From an uncultured Christensenella sp. (lineage in GTDB: Bacteria; Bacillota; Clostridia; Christensenellales; UBA3700), in contig CAJUBA010000017.1 of the NCBI GenBank assembly GCA_910584635.1, positions 1 through 37,032 on the forward strand: DNA of 37,032 bases, given 5' to 3'. This document shows, in pieces, positions 25,901 through 33,391 of the stretch (positions within the stretch are counted from its first letter, which is position 1; each line of letters starts with the position of its first letter). Made by a program: the position numbers and the translations under genes. Below the pieces are notes generated by a model. The model had not been told where the DNA came from, ran no database searches, and saw nothing but the letters and a program-made list of their open reading frames with translations.

Positions 25901-26390
25901 TATAGACGAGTTGCAAGGCATAGCCGAGAAAGAAGCGGGCGAAGTAAAACTTGCGCTCAATTTCGGCGCGTATATAGACAAAAAATATATTCCCGACGAA
26001 GATATGCGTATGCGTCTTTACAGAAACGCTTTGGACCTCAATTCGCAAGACGCTTTGACAAAACTCTTAAAAAGCGTGGAAGAGGCTTACGGAAAATTGC
26101 CCGACGAAACGCGTTATCTTTTCGAGATGGGACTTATCCGCAATCTTGCGGGCAAAATAGGCGTCAAGCAGATAGATATAAATCCCAAAGCGACTTTTCT
26201 TACTTTCGCGGACGGAGACTGTTTCAAAAATAAGTCGGTTATGTATGCGGTAGGAGAAGCGGGCGACGAAGTCAATCTTACGTACGAAGATTGTCCGAAG
26301 TTGCATTTTGCATGCAAATTCCGTCCGATTAAAGAGAAATTGCAGGCAGTTAAGGGCTTTTTGCTCAAATGCGAAAAAACTTTTGTCTAA
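22947..26390 (+). CDS. mfd: Transcription-repair coupling factor Mfd
   Basis: This 1147-aa ATPase removes RNA polymerase stalled at DNA lesions and recruits UvrA. Seen domains are the UvrB-like N-terminus, the RNA-polymerase-interacting CarD-like domain starting near residue 480 (VGDYVVHEIHGIGK), the RecG-like translocase with Walker A GDVGYGKTE (around 630) and DEEQ box (around 731), the QLRGRVGRS motif VI, and the C-terminal regulatory domain. Length fits the family. ATG 22947 is preferred to the TTG at 22923: it gives MNLKELL and has GGAAA seven bases upstream. It is likely transcribed with pth. Confidence 0.97.
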   Translation: MNLKELLKLNTLGGEFANLYAAVQEGRNCAVFSVGEGEKIHLASQLDKFVLYVARDSFRANTVYNRLKDFYGDRVGFLPANEELLLHRKTYHKSILAQRINALYDLSQGKLDCLVVSPQTLTQFLPRKESVADCVINIAKNQTLDMYGLIDRLGEMGYSREDAVEEKNTFSVSGDIISVFPSQLDLPIRISFFDDTVESIKQFSPDTLMTVRELACAQIMPDNDLLLPSKLIEGGLERAKRVIDRLPSNIAEASESIYSSLLVSSVCNQQMQWLIPFVRDKMYTLFDYLDSNSVVALDEPSSIDDQIDLYVKEHIGRVKQLCESGDALKEHAKSMLSRDEVVERLSGLQKVGFCYLTSTNAIFSPQSVFNINCVGLSNYTVHYDALINDLKAFDKSGYTTLVCMGDEQSARSLRDNLIGEDVGCSYVEDIDGRRAGIFILPIEISKGFAYPKAKVAVLGREDVTRTRKSVETKKTRVFTMPKVGDYVVHEIHGIGKCLGTKYIQMGNINSEYVVVEYKNAELLYVPTDKLDRLSRYNGSDRQPRLSAIGGKEFEKVKQSVKSSIKAMAVNLLELYSARQNKQGYKYSEDDYLQKEFEDAFPYVPTDDQVTAVADIKSDMQRGVIMDRLLCGDVGYGKTEVALRAVFKTICHNKQAVILCPTTILARQHYNTAKERFEAFGVNVELISRLQSQKQIDESINRLSTGASLVAVGTHRLLSSDLQFHDLGLIVLDEEQRFGVEHKEKLKVVKNNVNVLTMSATPIPRTLNMALTGIRDISVLETPPSNRLPVQTYVCELNDGLIVDAVTRELARNGQVFILYNRVNGIENFAARIKNLVPNAKVDYAHGRMSAETLEDKISRFYDKEYDVLVSTTIIENGIDIPDANTLIICEANRLGLSQMYQLRGRVGRSNRIAYTYFTVNPDCVLTGDAAKRLSAILDYTELGSGFKIAMRDLEIRGAGNILGKEQHGHIEKVGYDMYCKLLKQTIDELQGIAEKEAGEVKLALNFGAYIDKKYIPDEDMRMRLYRNALDLNSQDALTKLLKSVEEAYGKLPDETRYLFEMGLIRNLAGKIGVKQIDINPKATFLTFADGDCFKNKSVMYAVGEAGDEVNLTYEDCPKLHFACKFRPIKEKLQAVKGFLLKCEKTFV

Positions 26391-26395
26391 AAGTG

Positions 26396-26424
26396 TTTAC
26401 AACCCAACCTCGATTGTGTATAAT
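26396..26424 (+). promoter_or_regulatory. Promoter of the foldase-like lipoprotein gene
   Basis: TTTACA (26396-26401), a 17-base spacer and TATAAT (26419-26424) start six bases after the mfd stop. Confidence 0.75.
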
Positions 26425-26492
26425 AGATTATGCATAATATTATTTAATTATAATAATAGACGGAAATATATCGTACTTTTAAGGAGTAGTAT

Positions 26493-28709
26493 ATGAAAAA
26501 GAAGATTGTTGCTTTCGTACTCTTGGTAGCGTTGCTGTCGGTTTTCCTGACGGGATGCTCGCTTTTCGAGACGGATGCGAACAGAGATTATCATCAGGTG
26601 CTTGCGACTGTAAGTTACGACACGGGCAAAGGCGTTATTTCCAACGTTGTATATAAAGGCGAAGTCGTTAATTACGTCAACATGTACGGCTCGTCCTATA
26701 TGAGCCAACTCGGATGGAGCGCGGAGCAGGTCGTAGAGTACTTCTACAACAGTTTGACTAGACAAAAATTGCTTACCCTTTACGCTCAGGACTATTTGTA
26801 TAAAAACAATCTTGTTGCGGCGGATTTTGACGAGAGATTCTCTTCGCTCGACAAGTGGAATTCCTATAAGACGGAAAATCAAATAGACGCTTACAGAGCG
26901 TTTATGACAACCGACGAGTTCAGACATTGCGTTGAGCAGACAAACAAGCAGTTTGACGACAGTTGGCAGGAAAATATAAAAGAAGAAAAGAAGAACGTCG
27001 ATAAAAACAACGGTTCTTCAGACGATAAAGACGAAGAAGAGGATAAGGACGAAACCGAGTATCTTGCGGCCCGTTCCAAAAAGACCGCTTCCGAAAGCGA
27101 AGAATCGACCGATTACGAAAAGAACGAATCTGTCAAAACGGACGCGGACATTATCAAATACTTCTCCGATAAATACGAAATTCAAATCGACGATTCGAAT
27201 ATCGCCAACGTTTACTTTTTTAACTACGTCAACTCTGTAATCAGAAAAGACATTGCGGACAAGACCAACTACGATATTAAGAGAACTGCTCTTAAAACCG
27301 TAAAAAGCGATCTCGGAGATATTCTCGATTACGATTATTTCCTTATTCAGACAATGACGAATTATATCGTTGAAAAATATACCGACAACGTAGGAGAAAG
27401 CGAAGACGTATTGAACAATATAAATTCCAACGTCAAAATAAGATACGACAAACAGGTCGAAACAGATCTTAAGGCGTACGTCAAGAGCGAGGATTATTCC
27501 ACGGCTGTAGGCGGAACTACTTTTGCTTACGCAGGACCGAGCAAAGAAAATATACAGGTAAAGAGCATATTGCTTTCCTTTACCGAAAGCCAGAAGACGG
27601 CGATAACAAACCTTACGAGTCTTTATCCTAACAATGAGGAACTAGTTAAGTCTTTCAGAGCGGCTATAGCGACCGGCGTCGCTGCAAACGAAGAAGATAA
27701 GGCGATGCTCGAACTATATACGAAATTGGGTATAAACGTAAACGTTTCCAATCCCGATTACGACGCTGAAGAGGATGAACTTAAAGACGCGTATACCGAC
27801 GCTACGATAGAAGATAAAGAAGACGCTTACGCTAATTCCGCAGTAAGTTATCTTACCGTGCTTTACGCGATGGCAGAGGATATTCAGGCTAAAGTAGACA
27901 GAGCGATGGAAGCGGCTAAGGATCTTACCGCTCGCGATCAATATCTTGTAAAAGAATACGCTTCACAACAGGCGTTTGACGAATGGATCAATCTCGTAAA
28001 CGACGACAGCGGAATGTTCAGTAGCGACCATTACGGCGTAACACCCGACGGTCAAGCGACTTCGTACGTTGAAGAATACACCGTTTTGGCAAGAGCGTTG
28101 ACAAGCGCAGGCGTAGGAGCGATGGCTGTCGACAACTACGCGGAGAACAGCGAGTCTTCAAACGGAAACGTCGCTTATGAAGGAAGCACTGAAATTCTTA
28201 AATCGGCTAACGGCGCTTATACTCTTTATAAGAAAAACGCTACTTCTTCCGTAGGAGAGGACGAGGACAAACTTTCCGCCGATATCTATACTTTGGTTAC
28301 GGCTAGCGGAGCGGAAATTTCCTTTATCATCAATGAGTTCGGTATCCATATCGTAATGGTATCCGCGCTTCCTATGGATGAAAATAAAGGTACGATAACC
28401 GAGCAAGTTGTTCCCGCCGAAGACGAGGACGAAGAAGATACGACAATGTACGTTAAAGGACTTGATTACGTTTACTCCTATACCGTAGAGATAACTTATG
28501 CAAAGGATGAAGACGGCAATGAAGATAAGACAAAAATCGAATCCATCAAAGTAGAAGTCAAGACCATTGAAAAGAATTATCAAGACACTGTTAAAGATGA
28601 GTTGAGTCTTGATATTACTTCTCTTAAACAATCCAATTTGTTTGCCGATGAAGACTTTGCGGAAAAATCCGAAAAAGTATTCAAACAAATAATGAAAGGT
28701 ATAAAATAA
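26493..28709 (+). CDS. Large acidic lipoprotein, PrsA/SurA foldase-like
   Basis: The 738-aa precursor has a lipoprotein signal ending in LTGC with lipidated Cys22. Residues about 40-165 form a SurA_N-like helical chaperone region (SAEQVVEYFYNSLTRQKLL). An acidic low-complexity insert follows (about 168-215). A parvulin-like rotamase seems to be split: VKSILLSFTES (from about residue 355) resembles its first strand and FGIHIVMVS (about 615) its last, with about 200 inserted residues between. Prolyl isomerase activity is therefore uncertain. Foldases of this type help exported proteins fold at the outer face of the membrane, and a prsA-like gene after mfd is a common Bacillota order. AAGGAG precedes the ATG. 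Confidence 0.75.
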   Translation: MKKKIVAFVLLVALLSVFLTGCSLFETDANRDYHQVLATVSYDTGKGVISNVVYKGEVVNYVNMYGSSYMSQLGWSAEQVVEYFYNSLTRQKLLTLYAQDYLYKNNLVAADFDERFSSLDKWNSYKTENQIDAYRAFMTTDEFRHCVEQTNKQFDDSWQENIKEEKKNVDKNNGSSDDKDEEEDKDETEYLAARSKKTASESEESTDYEKNESVKTDADIIKYFSDKYEIQIDDSNIANVYFFNYVNSVIRKDIADKTNYDIKRTALKTVKSDLGDILDYDYFLIQTMTNYIVEKYTDNVGESEDVLNNINSNVKIRYDKQVETDLKAYVKSEDYSTAVGGTTFAYAGPSKENIQVKSILLSFTESQKTAITNLTSLYPNNEELVKSFRAAIATGVAANEEDKAMLELYTKLGINVNVSNPDYDAEEDELKDAYTDATIEDKEDAYANSAVSYLTVLYAMAEDIQAKVDRAMEAAKDLTARDQYLVKEYASQQAFDEWINLVNDDSGMFSSDHYGVTPDGQATSYVEEYTVLARALTSAGVGAMAVDNYAENSESSNGNVAYEGSTEILKSANGAYTLYKKNATSSVGEDEDKLSADIYTLVTASGAEISFIINEFGIHIVMVSALPMDENKGTITEQVVPAEDEDEEDTTMYVKGLDYVYSYTVEITYAKDEDGNEDKTKIESIKVEVKTIEKNYQDTVKDELSLDITSLKQSNLFADEDFAEKSEKVFKQIMKGIK

Positions 28710-28730
28710 ATTAAGCGTATCGCAAAAAGT

Positions 28731-28762
28731 AAGAGGACAGACGGTTTGTTTGTCCTCTTTTA
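28731..28762 (+). terminator. Terminator after the lipoprotein gene
   Basis: AAGAGGACA (28731-28739) pairs with TGTCCTCTT (28751-28759) around an 11-base loop, and a T-rich run follows. Confidence 0.85.
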
Positions 28763-28773
28763 ATTATAAGTTA

Positions 28774-28802
28774 TTGCCATATTGTCAGTTTGCGTGTATA
28801 AT
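28774..28802 (+). promoter_or_regulatory. Promoter of the membrane protein/NUDIX pair
   Basis: TTGCCA (28774-28779), a 17-base spacer and TATAAT (28797-28802) lie 37 bases before the ATG. Confidence 0.7.
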
Positions 28803-28839
28803 ATAAAGCAGATAGACAAAGTACTTTGAGGAATAAGTA

Positions 28840-29982
28840 ATGGAAGACGAAGATATTTTGCAAAACGGTTTTGACGAGGAAAGAGAGTTAGGCAACTTTC
28901 TTTTCGAGTACGACGACTCGACTAATATTTATACGCATTCCACAAGTCTGAAAAAGGCGTTGAAGTCGCCTATAACTTACTATTTCATGGCGATAATGCT
29001 GTTTTTGTTAGGTTCCATAATTTTCGGCGCCGTGTCAATGCCTAAGTTTGTCGGTATTAAATGGACTATTCTTATAGTAGTAGTGAATTTGTTTGTGTTT
29101 GCAATGATACTTTTGATAGTACTTACTACGGTATTCGGATGGTGGGGGAAAATTCTGCGTTTCGGTATGCGTAATCCTGAGTTTTTAAGCAAAAGAGGAA
29201 TAGATAAACAAAGACAGCAAGAGGCTATCGCCCAAATGAAGGCGGCGGAAAGTAATAAGGCGAGCAGGAATTCTTTGACGGTTTATGAAAACTATGTTGA
29301 AGTAGTCAACCGAGGATATGTTTCTTTATACAAAAAGGAACATATCAAAAGTTTTGTAATCGTTAGATATCGCAAGTTTTTCAGAATTAAAATTATATCC
29401 AACACGTTGAATATTGCATATTCGGAGGCAATGATTCCCGATGAGTTTCTAGGTACTTTCATAAGAGCGACCGCCGATATTTCGACAACACAGGAAAATG
29501 GTTTTGTTGAAAAAAACAGTCCGCTAAAGGTAAAAGAAATTAAGTATACTTCAAGCAGCGCGCCGTCTATAGGCAGTCTTATAGGAATTACTTTCTTCTT
29601 GTTGTTGCCGATAGGAATGGGTATCTTTTTGATAGCGGGACATTACTACATCAATCCTGTATTTCCTGTCTTTTTAGGTATAGTCTTTATTATAGGCGGA
29701 TTTGTTGCGCTTTGCGGATTATACAGTTTTATTCCTTTTGTCAAACATGTTTTGGTGCCTATGGCATTCGGAGTAATGTTTACGCTTGGACCGGTGTTTT
29801 TGCTTAAACAAATTTATCTTGCGTTGGAGATAAAACTTACCGTATACAGTTATTTTGCTTTTACGAATCCGGTTACTTTGGGATTTTCATTTATAATATC
29901 ATTAGGATTTTTTATTATAGCATATTCGATTCGCTCTATAATGGATTATATTTTATATATCAAAAGTAAGAACGCAGTGTAA
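28840..29982 (+). CDS. Membrane protein with a YcxB-like/PH-like cytoplasmic domain
   Basis: This 380-aa protein has two N-terminal membrane helices (about 47-66 and 74-98). A cytoplasmic region follows with the pattern LTVYENYVEVVNRG then a hydrophobic FVIVRYRKFFRIKI strand (about 145-200), resembling the PH-like YcxB domain. Four further helices lie between about 243 and 370. I do not recognise a specific family and no catalytic motif is seen. GAGG precedes the ATG. It is followed after 31 bases by the NUDIX gene, with which it is probably co-transcribed. Confidence 0.7.
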   Translation: MEDEDILQNGFDEERELGNFLFEYDDSTNIYTHSTSLKKALKSPITYYFMAIMLFLLGSIIFGAVSMPKFVGIKWTILIVVVNLFVFAMILLIVLTTVFGWWGKILRFGMRNPEFLSKRGIDKQRQQEAIAQMKAAESNKASRNSLTVYENYVEVVNRGYVSLYKKEHIKSFVIVRYRKFFRIKIISNTLNIAYSEAMIPDEFLGTFIRATADISTTQENGFVEKNSPLKVKEIKYTSSSAPSIGSLIGITFFLLLPIGMGIFLIAGHYYINPVFPVFLGIVFIIGGFVALCGLYSFIPFVKHVLVPMAFGVMFTLGPVFLLKQIYLALEIKLTVYSYFAFTNPVTLGFSFIISLGFFIIAYSIRSIMDYILYIKSKNAV

Positions 29983-30013
29983 GGAATTTTATAAAAATAT
30001 TTAGGAGAGAGGC

Positions 30014-30553
30014 ATGGATTGTAAAGAAACGACCAAAAAAGAAAACCTTATTTATAAAGGAAGAATATTGAACTTATATAACGACGACGTAATTCTTGCC
30101 GACGGTAGCGAAAGCGCGAGAGAATACGTCCATCATAACGGCGGAAGCGGAGTTTTGGCAGTCGATAGAGAAGGTTACGTATATTTGGTCGAGCAGTTTA
30201 GATATCCTTATAGAGAATTGTTATTGGAAATTCCTGCAGGTAAAACCGATAAAGGCGAAAGCGCGTATGACTGCGCTGTAAGAGAACTCAAAGAAGAGGT
30301 CGGACTTACCGCCAAAAGTCTTGACGATTTGGGACTTATTTATCCGTCTCCGGGATACACAGACGAGCCTTTGCATATTTTTATTGCGACAGACTTCGAA
30401 GTAGGCGACAACCGTCTTGACGAACACGAACTTCTGAACGTCAAGAAAATCAAATTTACCGACGCTTTGGCAATGGTCGAGCGAAATGAAATAAAAGACG
30501 CAAAAACCGTCGTGTCGATTTTGCGATTTGCGCTATCGTATAAGTTAAACTGA
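30014..30553 (+). CDS. nudF: NUDIX hydrolase, ADP-ribose pyrophosphatase type
   Basis: This 179-aa protein has a perfect NUDIX box, G76-x5-E82-x7-R90-E91-L-K-E94-E95-V-G97-L98. The SPGYTDEPLHIF segment (112-123) after the box is typical of ADP-ribose pyrophosphatases, which cleave ADP-ribose to AMP and ribose 5-phosphate. The N-terminal strand region with YKGRILNLYNDDV also fits NudF/YqkG. A strong TAGGAGAG site precedes the ATG. The symbol rests on family resemblance. Confidence 0.9.
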   Translation: MDCKETTKKENLIYKGRILNLYNDDVILADGSESAREYVHHNGGSGVLAVDREGYVYLVEQFRYPYRELLLEIPAGKTDKGESAYDCAVRELKEEVGLTAKSLDDLGLIYPSPGYTDEPLHIFIATDFEVGDNRLDEHELLNVKKIKFTDALAMVERNEIKDAKTVVSILRFALSYKLN

Positions 30554-30555
30554 AT

Positions 30556-30588
30556 AAAAGCGGGATTGTTATACACATACCCGCTTTT
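30556..30588. terminator. Bidirectional terminator after the NUDIX gene
   Basis: AAAAGCGGG (30556-30564) and CCCGCTTTT (30580-30588) pair perfectly. The repeat can also terminate the converging minus-strand gene that ends at 30602. Confidence 0.85.
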
Positions 30589-30601
30589 AATGTCAAATAA
30601 A

Positions 30602-30922
30602 TTATTCGCCTTGTCTATCGGCTAAATCGCAAAATAAAGCGTTTTGAAAGTCAAGATAATAATCTTGAACGGAATCGTAAATTCTATCGCTAAAATCGGC
30701 TATTTTAGCCTCCGTAGATCTTTCGTTCGGAAGATTCTTAAATATGTACTTTGATTTTTTCTCAGGGAAAAATTCCATTATCTGTTTGTAAATATCTTGG
30801 GCAAATTGCGCGTATTCAACGTTTATCTCGTCGTTTTTCTTATAGCCGTTTATTACGGTGTTGCCCAAATAAATAAATTGAGCGAGTTTTTGTAAATCTT
30901 GTTTTTTTACTGTAATGTTCAT
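30602..30922 (-). CDS. Small helical protein of unknown function
   Basis: This 106-aa protein is mostly polar and helical, with many Lys, Asp, Gln and Tyr residues. It has no signal peptide, membrane segment or motif that I recognise. I chose ATG 30922 because GAGGT lies six bases upstream on the minus strand; the reading frame stays open for 32 more codons, but that extension lacks a ribosome binding site. It diverges from the two-HTH regulator, so it may be that regulator's target. Confidence 0.6.
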   Translation of the reverse strand: MNITVKKQDLQKLAQFIYLGNTVINGYKKNDEINVEYAQFAQDIYKQIMEFFPEKKSKYIFKNLPNERSTEAKIADFSDRIYDSVQDYYLDFQNALFCDLADRQGE

Positions 30923-31066
30923 AAATACCTCGTTATTTTCTTTTTGTGTAATTTGATTTTGCTGTTCTTTTCGTATTAAATATTTTATTAAGAATGGATT
31001 AGTTTTATATAATAACATACTTATGTGTGTTCCCCTAATATTTTTTTAGCATTACAAGATTGTGAG

Positions 31067-31086
31067 AATGTATTTATTTATACATT
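31067..31086. promoter_or_regulatory. Operator-like inverted repeat between divergent genes
   Basis: AATGTAT (31067-31073) and ATACATT (31080-31086) form a perfect inverted repeat with a six-base gap, in the 303-base gap between the small minus-strand gene and the XRE regulator. A TTGATA box lies just downstream (31097-31102). XRE proteins commonly bind such sites. Confidence 0.4.
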
Positions 31087-31225
31087 ACGCAATTGGTTGA
31101 TAAATGGTATATAAATATGTATGAATGAATCTTTTCATATCTAATAACGCTATGTTGATTATAGCATATTAAAGATTGGAAAGAATATTTACATATCATC
31201 GAATATTGTCGAAAAAGGAGAAGTT

Positions 31226-31705
31226 ATGTCGAAATTTCCCGAAAACTCAGAAATGAGAACATCAAAAGACTTTTGTAATCGTATAAAAGAACTAATTGAA
31301 GAAAACGACTGTGCTTCTAATAAGGACTTTGCGAAACTTGTTGGAGTTAGTTTTCCGGTTATTTCAAAGGCTGTGAATTTTGGCATTATTCCGTCGACAA
31401 AAATGCTAATTAAGATAGCGGACAGTCTTGATATATCATTATTGTATCTTTTAGGGAATAGTAGCGAGAATGATTTTATAGGTTCGAATTCTCCGTCCGA
31501 TTTTTATAATCGCGTTGAAGAATTAGCAAAAGAACGCAATGAGAAATACGGGGAGATAGCGTCGAAACTGACGTTTTCGAGAACGTACTTTTACGCATGG
31601 AAAAAGACAAATACTCTACCGTCAGTAGAGTACGCTAAAGTCATAGCAGATTATTTTAATGTGTCGCTCGACTATTTATTCGGTCGCAGCGATTACAGAA
31701 AATAA
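31226..31705 (+). CDS. XRE-family regulator with two tandem HTH domains
   Basis: This 159-aa protein has two consecutive helix-turn-helix domains. The first spans about residues 11-75, with CASNKDFAKLVGVSFPVISKAV. The second spans about 88-155, with EIASKLTFSRTYFYAWKK followed by YFNVSLDYLFGRSDY, a typical XRE end. The first domain ends in a matching LDISLLYLLGNS, so the protein is an internal duplication. No sensor domain is attached. AAAGGAG precedes the ATG. It converges with the aldehyde dehydrogenase gene with only four bases between. Confidence 0.85.
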   Translation: MSKFPENSEMRTSKDFCNRIKELIEENDCASNKDFAKLVGVSFPVISKAVNFGIIPSTKMLIKIADSLDISLLYLLGNSSENDFIGSNSPSDFYNRVEELAKERNEKYGEIASKLTFSRTYFYAWKKTNTLPSVEYAKVIADYFNVSLDYLFGRSDYRK

Positions 31706-31709
31706 AAAA

Positions 31710-33083
31710 CTAACGCATTATTTTTCTTACTAATTTTTGATAAATTTCTTTGAACGGTTGATATCGCATAGGCAAATCTATTAAGCCGCTTTTATTTACG
31801 ATACTTTTATAATGAGTAAACGTATCGAATCCCGCCTTTCCGTGATAAGCGCCGATACCGCTGTCTTTGAAGCCTCCGAAAGGCAAATCAGACGTTGCGA
31901 TATGGATTACTACGTCGTTTATACAACCTCCGCCGAAACTGAGTTCGGTAGTAAATCTGTTTATTCTTTTTTTATCTTTAGAGAAGATATATAATGCGAG
32001 CGGTACGGGATTTTGCGAGATATACGAAATGATTTCTTCGTCTTTTTCGTAAGTAAGTATAGGCAATATCGGTCCGAAAATCTCGTCTTGCATAATTTCG
32101 TCGTCAAAATTTATATTATCCAAGACAGTAGGCTCTATTTTAAGTCGATTTGAATCTGCTTTTCCGCCATGCGCTATTTTTTGATTATCCAAAAGCGATG
32201 TAAGACGGGCAAAATGTTTTTCGTTGATAATCTTTCCGTAATTCTCATTTTCCAGCGGATTTGACGAAAACTGCAAAGTTATTTGTTTCTTAATTTCCGT
32301 TAGAAGTTGTTGATGAACCGATTTATGACATAGGATATAGTCTGGCGCGACGCAGGTCTGTCCGAGATTTAAGAATTTGCCCCATACGATACGCTTTGCG
32401 GCAAGCGGAAGGTTTGCCGTTTGGTCAACGATACAGGGAGATTTACCGCCGAGTTCAAGCGATACGGGAGTCATGTTTTTTGCCGCGCTTTCATAGACGA
32501 TTTGTCCTACGCGTTTGCTTCCTGTAAAGAAAATATAGTCGAATTTTTGTTCGAGCAAGTTTGCTATTACCTTAGAATTTCCGCATACGACGTCCACGTA
32601 ACCTCTTTCGAATACGCTTTCAAGCAAGTTTATTATCGCGTTGTTGACGTTGGGAGAATAAGCGCTTAGTTTCAATATAACGGTGTTGCCTGCGGCTATC
32701 GCTTCAATGAGCGGAGTAATAGAAAGCAGGAAAGGGTAGTTCCACGGATTCATTATCAACACAACGCCGTGAGGGCAGGGGATGCGGTAACTTTTTGACG
32801 GAAATTGCGCTAACGGAGTCTTTACTCGTTTTGCTTTGGTATATTTGCGCAGATTTTTTATGATATGCGACAGTTCGCTTAACACGAGTCCTGTTTCGCA
32901 CATATAACTTTCATTTTCCGATTTACCTAAATCGAGTTTTAATCCTTCATGCAGTTCGTTCAAATTATTTTTTATAGCGCAGTAAAGCGATTTAAGATGT
33001 TTCAGTCTGAATTTGACGTCCAAAGTCTTATTGCTTTTGAAAAATTCGTTATGGCTTTCTATTATTTTCAATATGTCATTCAT
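31710..33083 (-). CDS. NAD(P)-dependent aldehyde dehydrogenase, class 3-like
   Basis: The product (457 aa from ATG 33083) oxidises aldehydes to acids. Key residues, numbered in the form three residues longer (GTG at 33092), are the MNPWNYP cofactor loop (114-120), general base E213 in LELGGKSP and catalytic C247 in NLGQTCVAP. The end, DSGIGAYHGKAGFDTFTHYKS, is typical of ALDH3-type enzymes, whose length of about 450 it shares. ATG 33083 is preferred because AGGTGA (33094-33089) has ideal spacing. The C-terminus has a basic RKIMR tail and no membrane helix. Substrates in this family are often medium- or long-chain aldehydes. The 308 bases upstream show only the terminator of the next gene. Confidence 0.92.
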   Translation of the reverse strand: MNDILKIIESHNEFFKSNKTLDVKFRLKHLKSLYCAIKNNLNELHEGLKLDLGKSENESYMCETGLVLSELSHIIKNLRKYTKAKRVKTPLAQFPSKSYRIPCPHGVVLIMNPWNYPFLLSITPLIEAIAAGNTVILKLSAYSPNVNNAIINLLESVFERGYVDVVCGNSKVIANLLEQKFDYIFFTGSKRVGQIVYESAAKNMTPVSLELGGKSPCIVDQTANLPLAAKRIVWGKFLNLGQTCVAPDYILCHKSVHQQLLTEIKKQITLQFSSNPLENENYGKIINEKHFARLTSLLDNQKIAHGGKADSNRLKIEPTVLDNINFDDEIMQDEIFGPILPILTYEKDEEIISYISQNPVPLALYIFSKDKKRINRFTTELSFGGGCINDVVIHIATSDLPFGGFKDSGIGAYHGKAGFDTFTHYKSIVNKSGLIDLPMRYQPFKEIYQKLVRKIMR

Positions 33084-33342
33084 TTCTTTCACCTATCATT
33101 TGATTTTTACTCTACGTATTCATATAAGAGTATAACTTTAATGCAAAGCAATTCAAAACTAAGTTTATTGCTCATTTCGATGATTATTTACAGAGATGAT
33201 TATAAATATAATTAAATACAAGGTCAAGCGCAATGGCGTAAAAATTTACGATAATCCCAAAATGTACATAAAAATTCCGCAAAAATGTTTGTAATTTTAA
33301 AATATGTTTGTTAAAAAAACAAACTATAAGCAAAGTATATAA

Positions 33343-33375
33343 AAAAGGCTTCCGAATTTTCTTCGAAAGCCTTTT
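33343..33375 (-). terminator. Terminator of the SDR gene pair
   Basis: AAAAGGCTTCCGAA (33343-33356) pairs with TTCGAAAGCCTTTT (33362-33375) with one mismatch, 17 bases after the stop on the minus strand. A T-run follows on that strand (33346-33341). Confidence 0.85.
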
Positions 33376-33391
33376 ATTGTATTAACCGTTA

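Noticed and set aside
23817..26048. Long minus-strand frames (288 and 315 codons) within mfd
   Set aside because: Mfd motifs cover this region continuously on the plus strand; the antisense frames show no domains and result from codon bias.
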